From Lawsonibacter sp900766145 (GTDB lineage Bacteria; Bacillota; Clostridia; Oscillospirales; Oscillospiraceae), in assembly GCF_030372275.1 (NCBI RefSeq), contig NZ_JAUDDJ010000005.1: DNA of 64,000 bases. One strand, written 5' to 3'. Below, in pieces: positions 58,274 through 64,000 of the stretch (within the stretch, counting starts at the first letter, position 1; every line of letters starts with the position of its first letter). Made by a program: the position numbers and the translations under genes. Below the pieces are notes generated by a model that ran no database searches, was not told where the DNA came from, and saw only the letters and a list, made by a program, of their open reading frames with translations.

Positions 58274-58941
58274 GTCCGCAAGCCCACGAGAGAGAAGGCT
58301 GCCCCATCAGAGTTCAGCTCTCCGGACAGGCAGATGGGCTGGAGCGCTATATCCGAGCGGTAGAGCGTGTTGGAGCCGTCCCGGTGCCGGGAATCTGTCC
58401 CCGCCCGGACCCAGGCTGTGACGCGTTGGTGCTGTGCGGCGGGGGAGACTTGGACCCGGCTCTGTTTGGACAGGAGAACCACGGTTCCCATCCCCCCGAC
58501 CGGGAGCGGGACCGGGCCGAGCTGGCCTTGGCAGAGGCATTCCTTACCTGGGAGCGCCCGGTGCTGGGAATCTGTCGGGGTATGCAGGTGCTCAACGTGT
58601 TTCTGGGCGGTACCCTGATTCAGGATTTGCAGCCCGCATGGCGGGCCTTGCACCAGGGGGAGGAAGATGTCTATCATTCCATCCGCTGTTGCTCCGGAAG
58701 CCTGCTGGAGCGCCTTCTGGGCCCCTGTCCCACAGTCAACAGTGCCCACCATCAGGCGGTGGACCGCCTGGGTAGGGGGGTTGCGGCAACGGCCTGGGCG
58801 CCGGAAGGATTTGCAGAAGGAATCGAGCACAGCAGCCTGCCCGTCTTGGGGGTGCAGTTTCATCCGGAACGCCTGTCCGGACCGGGACGGGGAGAGGGCA
58901 GCGCCTTGTTTGAGTGGCTGATTGGTTGTATAAGAAAATGA
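58270..58941 (+). CDS. Class-I glutamine amidotransferase-like hydrolase (C26 type)
   Basis: A 223-residue protein of the gamma-glutamyl-gamma-aminobutyrate hydrolase (PuuD-like) family. Catalytic cysteine in GICRGMQVLNVFLGGTL, second-site CGGGDLDP, SAHHQAV and the histidine/glutamate in QFHPE are present. It starts on GTG within the stop of the kinase-like gene. The substrate in Firmicutes members is often a gamma-glutamyl amide; no polyamine pathway adjoins it. Confidence 0.88.
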   Translation: MSPQAHEREGCPIRVQLSGQADGLERYIRAVERVGAVPVPGICPRPDPGCDALVLCGGGDLDPALFGQENHGSHPPDRERDRAELALAEAFLTWERPVLGICRGMQVLNVFLGGTLIQDLQPAWRALHQGEEDVYHSIRCCSGSLLERLLGPCPTVNSAHHQAVDRLGRGVAATAWAPEGFAEGIEHSSLPVLGVQFHPERLSGPGRGEGSALFEWLIGCIRK

Positions 58942-58942
58942 A

Positions 58943-58976
58943 AATGGAGGAAACCAAGTGGTTTCCTCCATTTTTT
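58943..58976. terminator. Bidirectional terminator
   Basis: Perfect stem ATGGAGGAAACCA / TGGTTTCCTCCAT with a 2-base centre and T6 on the plus side; A-run on the other. It is shared by the hydrolase and SLH protein 4, which converge here. Confidence 0.9.
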
Positions 58977-58977
58977 G

Positions 58978-60855
58978 TTATCTTGCAACAACGATACGAA
59001 TGCGGCCGCCGCTGCTTTCAGCCTTGTCATACCATCCGGTGAGGGAGAGTCCCTTTTCCGTTACCCGCTGAGCAGAGGAGAGGTAGTAAGAGCCGTTGCG
59101 GTACTCGTAGATCACCACATCATCTGCCATGGTATAGGAGCGGTTTCCGGCAATGAGCAAATTGCCGCTGATGCGGTCAGCTTCCAGCTTGGTCAGCCGA
59201 TACATCTTGTCCGGATTATTGAGATCGCCCTTAAGCATAATGCCGCCGGTGCTGACCGGGAAGCCGGTCGTACTGTTGGCCAGGGTGTATGTAGTTCCGC
59301 CCACATCATAGACATAGGTGTAGTAGGTGGTCAGCGTGCCGGTGGGGATTTCCACCATGTCCGTGAGGATACCGTAGTGATAATTGTCTCCGGTGACGTC
59401 CTCCAAAATGAGGCGATCAATTTCGCCGCTGCCGTTCAAAGTGTAATAGAGGACCATATCCTTGTTCAAGGTAATACCGGCCAAACGGCTGGGGAAGATC
59501 CGGGTTCCGGAGCCTTCATATACGTCCAGAATTTCCACTCCATCGGCCAGAGGGGTAGAACCAATTTTGGTGCCTTCGCTGTTCACCTTGCCGGACAGAC
59601 GGGTGGGAGAGAGGCGTTTGAGGGATACGGTGCCGTCGGCGGCAATGTTTACCCCCACCAGGTCACCCACGTCATAGGTGTAGCTGGTGCACTCATATTG
59701 GTAGGACTGTCCATCCGTGGCCAACAGGGTGATGGTATCTGCGGTATAGGAGGAGTGGTAGCCGTCCGAATAGGATTCCCGGGTGACTTTGGTTACCACG
59801 CCGCAGCGCTCAGAGGTGGTTTCAATGGGGGCGGTGACGGCGGCTACCTTACCTTGGCGGCCCAACAGCAGAGAGACTGTGTCGCCGATATCGTAGCTGC
59901 CCAGATCGGACAGAGCATAGACGGCAGAGGCGCTGTCCAGCTCGTAGGAGTGTCCGCCAATGGTTACCGCGGTGGGGGCGGCGGTGTTGGGGGTAATATC
60001 CTGAATGGTACCCACTACCTTGTCTGAGTAGACCCACAGGGTGCGCATAGATTGACACCAGTATATGACGTCATTTTCCTGAATCTGGCTTGCAGAGGAG
60101 GGGGAGCCGTCCCGGGTCACGGTGGCCCCGGAGAGCGAGAAGGGAATGTTGCTCTGCCAGTCTCCGGAAGCGATCATGGGACCATCCATAACCGCGTTGA
60201 TGAGGGCCACCAGATCTACCTCGCCGGCGGCATTGAGGGAGTAGCCCAGGGAATTGATGTACGGGGTGCCGGACTTGTCGTTGGTGGAGAGCAGATTGTA
60301 GAAGAGATACATGGCGTCGTGACGGGAGAGCACGGTGCTGCTGCTCTGGGCATTGAGCCCACGGTCCAGCTTCAGACTGTGATAAAGGGCCATCTGAGGC
60401 GTGGGATAGGCACCGGAGAAGTCCTCACTGCCATAGCCCAATAATTGCAGGACAATGGTCACCCCCTCAGCCAGCGTGATCTGATTGGAGGGGCGGAAGG
60501 TACCGTCGGAGTAGCCGGTAATGAGACCGGCAGCGACGCCTGCCTCTACAAAGCCGGCTGCCCAGTGGGTGTAGGGTACGTCGGGGTAGGGGGAGGTGGA
60601 GGTGGAGGATTCCCCCACCTGGTCCCCGTTGGGAGAGGCCTTGACTGCCATGGTGATAAATTCAGCCCGGGTGACCGTGCGGTCCAACTGCATGTTGCCC
60701 TGGTCATCGCCAACCATAATGCCCAGGGCGTTGATGACCTGAGTCACCTCCTGCTGGGCAGGAACGGTGGTGGAGCGGGCGCCGGCCGGCAGGACCAGAA
60801 GCCCGAGAAGCAGGGCGACGGCAGTGCCGGCAGCGAGGATGGATTTCAGCTTCAT
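58978..60855 (-). CDS. SLH-domain surface protein 4
   Basis: Exported protein of 625 residues. The ATG at 60855 follows AAAGGAGG; a longer frame upstream is a shadow of the permease gene end. Signal peptide about 1-27. Three SLH modules: about 35-75 (GIMVGDDQGNMQLDRTVTRAEF), 88-140 (YPDVPYTHWAAGFVEAG...YSDGTFRPSNQITLAEG) and 150-200. The rest is a beta-rich region with repeated VGxxxDIT/G-D-T-V-S patterns. It follows a MacAB-type exporter and may be co-transcribed with it; its own N-terminus differs from the other three SLH proteins. Confidence 0.88.
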   Translation of the reverse strand: MKLKSILAAGTAVALLLGLLVLPAGARSTTVPAQQEVTQVINALGIMVGDDQGNMQLDRTVTRAEFITMAVKASPNGDQVGESSTSTSPYPDVPYTHWAAGFVEAGVAAGLITGYSDGTFRPSNQITLAEGVTIVLQLLGYGSEDFSGAYPTPQMALYHSLKLDRGLNAQSSSTVLSRHDAMYLFYNLLSTNDKSGTPYINSLGYSLNAAGEVDLVALINAVMDGPMIASGDWQSNIPFSLSGATVTRDGSPSSASQIQENDVIYWCQSMRTLWVYSDKVVGTIQDITPNTAAPTAVTIGGHSYELDSASAVYALSDLGSYDIGDTVSLLLGRQGKVAAVTAPIETTSERCGVVTKVTRESYSDGYHSSYTADTITLLATDGQSYQYECTSYTYDVGDLVGVNIAADGTVSLKRLSPTRLSGKVNSEGTKIGSTPLADGVEILDVYEGSGTRIFPSRLAGITLNKDMVLYYTLNGSGEIDRLILEDVTGDNYHYGILTDMVEIPTGTLTTYYTYVYDVGGTTYTLANSTTGFPVSTGGIMLKGDLNNPDKMYRLTKLEADRISGNLLIAGNRSYTMADDVVIYEYRNGSYYLSSAQRVTEKGLSLTGWYDKAESSGGRIRIVVAR

Positions 60856-60874
60856 AAGAGGTCTACCTCCTTTG

Positions 60875-62134
60875 TTATTCGTAGCGCAGCGCGTCAATGG
60901 GATTGAGCTTGGCGGCTTTGTTGGCGGGCAGATAACCAAACAGGATGCCCACGCCCACAGATACACCAAAAGCTACGGCGATGGAGCCCAGGGAAACAAC
61001 CGCGGTAAATTCCGTGGAGCCCGAATTCATCAGACCGTTGATGAGGGTGCCGGCCACCTTGGCCAGAACAATGCCCAGAGCAATGCCGATGAGACCGCCG
61101 ATGGCGGAGGTGGTGCCCGCCTCAATAATAAACTGCCCCCGGATATCCCGGCGCTTGGCGCCCAGGGACTTGCGGATGCCGATCTCCCGGGTGCGCTCGG
61201 AGACGGAGACCAGCATAATATTCATGATTCCGATGCCGCCCACCAACAGGGAGATCCCTGCAATGGCCACCAGTACTACCATCATGGTATCCATCATGGT
61301 GTTCATCATGTCCAGCATCTCCGCCGAGGTGATCACCATATAGCGCTGGTCGTCGCCGTACACTTTCTCTAAAAAGTTCTCAATAATGCCCCGGGAAGCG
61401 GTGGCAGTGTCCTTGCTGGTGCCGCTGAACATGTAGCTGTCCATGCCCACCATCATACTGCCCATTCCGCCGCCTGCGGAATAGCTGGCGGAGCTGCTGC
61501 CTAAAGTGCTGTTGAGCTGCTGGGCGTTGGTATAGGGGATGATGACCAGGTCGTCTGCGGAGCCTTTGCGGGACTCTGCACTTTCAGAGAGCACGCCTAC
61601 AATGGTGTAGTTATAACCGCTGAGTCCCAAGGTTTTGCCCAGTGCATTGCCGTTGTAGTACTCCTTGCTTACATAGGAGCCCACCACACACACCTTCTGG
61701 GAGCGGAGCACGTCCACGTACTGCAGGAAGCGGCCTTGCTCCACGGTGAGTGCCCGAATCTCATCGTAGGCCTCGCTGACACCCACCACGCTGTAAGGGG
61801 TGAAGGTATCCCCGGGGGTACGGGCAGAGACAGAGGAGACGGTGATATAGGGGCTGACGGCGGAAAGGTATTTGGGGTTTTTCTCCACCAGATCGTACAT
61901 GTCATCCATATCTACTTCCCGGGAAGAGCCGCTGGACTGAACAGAGACCTGAATGAGGTTGGCACCCAGTTCATTGAAGGAGTCGCTCATCAGCTTTTGC
62001 ATACCGTCACCCAGAGAGATGATGACGATGACGGCGGCCACACCGATGATGATGCCCAGCATGGTGAGAAGAGCCCGCATCTTGCTGGTAGCCAGCGATT
62101 TCAGGGCCAGGAAAAAGGACTGTTTCACACCCAT
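60875..62134 (-). CDS. MacB-like ABC transporter permease
   Basis: A 419-residue FtsX/MacB-type permease: N-terminal TM helix (about 20-45, MLGIIIGVAAVIVIISLG), a long MacB_PCD-type extracytoplasmic domain (about 45-280), then three TM helices with the FtsX motif ISLLVGGIGIMNIMLVSVSERTREIGIRKSLGAKRRDI. The TGA of the ATPase gene overlaps its ATG by one base. Works with the ATPase and adaptor genes upstream to export a peptide, lipoprotein or drug. Confidence 0.92.
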   Translation of the reverse strand: MGVKQSFFLALKSLATSKMRALLTMLGIIIGVAAVIVIISLGDGMQKLMSDSFNELGANLIQVSVQSSGSSREVDMDDMYDLVEKNPKYLSAVSPYITVSSVSARTPGDTFTPYSVVGVSEAYDEIRALTVEQGRFLQYVDVLRSQKVCVVGSYVSKEYYNGNALGKTLGLSGYNYTIVGVLSESAESRKGSADDLVIIPYTNAQQLNSTLGSSSASYSAGGGMGSMMVGMDSYMFSGTSKDTATASRGIIENFLEKVYGDDQRYMVITSAEMLDMMNTMMDTMMVVLVAIAGISLLVGGIGIMNIMLVSVSERTREIGIRKSLGAKRRDIRGQFIIEAGTTSAIGGLIGIALGIVLAKVAGTLINGLMNSGSTEFTAVVSLGSIAVAFGVSVGVGILFGYLPANKAAKLNPIDALRYE

Positions 62135-62886
62135 CAGGCATCCACCTCCTCATCCAGATCATCCTCTTCTTCGATTCTGGGCTGGACGACTGCCTGGGGA
62201 TCGCTGGAGTCGCCGTCGTAAATGATCTGGCCGTCCTGAAGGCGAATAATCCGCTTGGCCCGCACAGCGATGGAGTTATCGTGGGTAATAAGAACTACGG
62301 TGTCCCCTTCCCGGTTGAGCTTTTTGAGGAAGGAGAGGACTTCCCGGCTGGTGTGGGAGTCCAGCGCGCCGGTAGGCTCGTCGGCCAGAATGACAGAGGG
62401 GTTGCCTGCTAAAGCCCGGGCAATGGATACCCGCTGCTGCTGGCCGCCGGAGAGCTGATTGGGGCGGTTTTTATATTTGTCGGCCAGCCCCACCCGGTCC
62501 AGCGCGCTGAGAGCCCGCTCCCGGCGCTCCCGCTCGGGCACGCCGCCGTAGAGCAGGGGAAGCTCCACATTTTCCAGCACGTTGAGTTTGGGGATAAGGT
62601 TGTACTGCTGGAAGATAAAGCCCAGCATCTTATTGCGGATCACCGCCTGCTGATCGTCATCCATGGTGGACACGTCCACGCCGTCCAGAAAGTAGTGCCC
62701 GCTGGTGGGCACGTCCAGACAGCCGATGATGTTCATGGCGGTGGACTTGCCTGATCCCGACTGTCCTACGATGGCGACAAACTCGCCCTTGTCAATGGCA
62801 AAGTTCACGCCGTCCAGGGCTCGCACCTGGGTCTCACCCATCTGATAGATCTTATAGACCTGCTGAAATTCAATGAGGTGTCCCAT
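62134..62886 (-). CDS. ABC transporter ATP-binding protein (MacB/LolD type)
   Basis: A 250-residue ATPase: Walker A GQSGSGKST (about 40-48), Q-loop FQQYN, signature LSGGQQQR (about 143), Walker B VILADEPTGALD, and H-loop THD. An acidic C-terminal tail (RIEEEDDLDEEVDA) is an odd extra. It starts 3 bases after the adaptor stop. Confidence 0.94.
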   Translation of the reverse strand: MGHLIEFQQVYKIYQMGETQVRALDGVNFAIDKGEFVAIVGQSGSGKSTAMNIIGCLDVPTSGHYFLDGVDVSTMDDDQQAVIRNKMLGFIFQQYNLIPKLNVLENVELPLLYGGVPERERRERALSALDRVGLADKYKNRPNQLSGGQQQRVSIARALAGNPSVILADEPTGALDSHTSREVLSFLKKLNREGDTVVLITHDNSIAVRAKRIIRLQDGQIIYDGDSSDPQAVVQPRIEEEDDLDEEVDA

Positions 62887-62889
62887 GGC

Positions 62890-64000
62890 TTACATCCCCA
62901 TCATCGCGGCAAAGGGATTGGAGGCCTCATTGACCCATACTACCACATCCCCCTCCTGCAGGCCGCTGGTAATCTCGATATTGTCGGTGTCATTGCGGCC
63001 CAGGGTGACCTCCCGGGTTTCCAGTTTGGAGGGGTCCACCACAGTGCCGGTTTCGTCCAGAGCGCCCTCCAGGGCCACCTGGACTGTGGGCTGATCGCTG
63101 CCCCGGTTCACCGCATCCACCGGCACGCACAGTACGGTGCCAGCCCGCTCCACAATGATGTCGGCGGAGACATTCATGCCCGGTTTCAGGTCCTTGGCGT
63201 CGTCGATGACCACAGTGACCGGATAGTTGGTTTGGCCGCTGACGGTGGTGCCGTTGATGTTTACCGTATCTACCACCCCGGAGAAGGTGACCCCTTCCAC
63301 CGCGTCGGCGGTGATGGTGACTTCCTGGCCCACCTGAATCTTGTTGATGTCCTTCTCGTCGATCTTCATTTCGAAGGTAAGAGTGGACATGTCATAGAGG
63401 ACAGCCAACGTACCGCCGGCGGCAGAAAGGCTGTTGTTGTCGATGGTGTCGCCCGCTTTAAAGTTCTTTTCGATGATGGTGCCGGAGATGGGGGCGGTAA
63501 TGGTGTAGTTTTCCAGGGCGTCCTGGGCATTTTTCAGGGTGAGCTGGGCGTTTTGCAGGGAGATGGAGGCGTTCTCCAGGGAGGTTTCCGCCGAGGAGCC
63601 GCCCAGAGTAGCCAGCACCTGGCCCGCGGAGACCCGGCTGCCCACGGATACATTCAGGCTGACCACCTCGCCGCTGCCGGTGGCGGTGATGGTCTGAGTG
63701 AGGTTAGCCTCAAAGGTACCGCTGCCGGCGCAGGCAATATCGCCTACCCGGACGGTGGCAGCGGTTGCGGTGGTAAGCGCGCCTGGGTTCTGGACCCGGA
63801 TTTTCACCTGGCGCACCAGCGCGCCGCCGTTGCCCACCAGGTCGGCGTCGGACACCGATTCCACGGTGCCGGGCAGCGTCTCCAGTGTACCGGCCAGAGT
63901 GACCTGGGCAGCGGCGCCCACGGAGATGCGGGCGGCGTCGGCAGACTGGAAGGGAAGGGTGAGGGTCATGGTGGAGGTGTCGGAGATGTCCGCAATGGGA
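62890..64000 (-). CDS. HlyD/MacA-type membrane fusion adaptor, 5' end outside window
   Basis: Periplasmic-adaptor-type protein of an ABC exporter; the visible part is at least 370 residues. The frame stays open to the right edge (residues P-I-A-D-I-S-D-T-S-T-M-T-L-T-L-P), so the ATG at 63969 is internal and the true start lies beyond 64000. A lipoyl/barrel-sandwich part (VSLNVSVGSRVSAGQVLATLGG ... ITAPISGTI), a coiled-coil hairpin between (about 110-150), and a beta-barrel part (MKIDEKDINKIQVGQEVTI) are seen. It heads the adaptor-ATPase-permease set. Confidence 0.9.
   Translation of the reverse strand, partial: PIADISDTSTMTLTLPFQSADAARISVGAAAQVTLAGTLETLPGTVESVSDADLVGNGGALVRQVKIRVQNPGALTTATAATVRVGDIACAGSGTFEANLTQTITATGSGEVVSLNVSVGSRVSAGQVLATLGGSSAETSLENASISLQNAQLTLKNAQDALENYTITAPISGTIIEKNFKAGDTIDNNSLSAAGGTLAVLYDMSTLTFEMKIDEKDINKIQVGQEVTITADAVEGVTFSGVVDTVNINGTTVSGQTNYPVTVVIDDAKDLKPGMNVSADIIVERAGTVLCVPVDAVNRGSDQPTVQVALEGALDETGTVVDPSKLETREVTLGRNDTDNIEITSGLQEGDVVVWVNEASNPFAAMMGM

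Overview
The window looks like chromosomal DNA of a GC-rich gut Clostridium-class Firmicute, most like the Oscillospiraceae (Flavonifractor / Oscillibacter / Lawsonibacter type). Pointers are AGGAGG-type ribosome binding sites, many TTG starts, RNase J, several SLH-domain (S-layer type) proteins, a Firmicutes-style glycogen operon and a PBSX-like phage module. The genus is inferred from gene content, not proven.

Layout. 0-2.6 kb: a Zn/Cd efflux operon (CadC-like repressor, separate HMA metallochaperone, P1B ATPase). 2.7-6.4 kb: a probable ECF-sigma promoter and an envelope O-acylation operon (DUF4358 lipoprotein, MBOAT acyltransferase, DHHW protein). 6.5-11.3 kb, minus strand: radical SAM activase-like protein, MutY, a C_GCAxxG_C_C protein and RecG. 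11.37-24.46 kb, minus strand: one compact 13 kb operon of phage head, packaging, contractile tail and baseplate genes with no integrase, repressor, replication, lysis or tail-fibre gene beside it. It is bounded directly by recG and a D,D-carboxypeptidase gene. 24.6-25.8 kb: that carboxypeptidase. 25.9-34.7 kb: glycogen operon glgB-glgC-glgD-glgA, then glgP from its own promoter. 34.8-35.3 kb: rpiB. 35.3-40.5 kb, minus strand: an SLH protein and RNase J. 41.2-56.4 kb: a duplicated surface-protein region. Two very large SLH proteins share almost identical leaders and N-termini, each followed by a convergent small gene with a tail-fibre-like N-terminus. Between them lie a CDF metal exporter, a two-component system and an HtrA protease. 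56.7-58.9 kb: AraC regulator, cytidylate-kinase-like protein and class-I amidotransferase-like hydrolase. 59-64 kb, minus strand: a MacAB-like ABC export system (adaptor gene runs off the window) followed by a fourth SLH protein.

Most interesting points. (1) The 13 kb phage module has the make-up expected of a domesticated particle or gene-transfer-agent-like element: terminase, portal, capsid and a full contractile tail, but only a 236-residue protein where the tape measure belongs, and no mobility or lysis functions. (2) Its tail-assembly chaperone carries a textbook -1 frameshift heptamer (A AAA AAG) leading into a zinc-ribbon extension. (3) The two large SLH genes are each preceded by clusters of the heptamer GTCTACC, mostly spaced 11 bp, on both sides of a terminator, and then by a conserved leader whose hairpins could hide or expose the ribosome binding site. 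A response regulator lacking its phosphorylatable aspartate is encoded immediately upstream of the first cluster. (4) The two orphan tail-fibre-like genes sit next to the S-layer genes, which suggests, but does not prove, a link between the phage-like particle and the cell surface.
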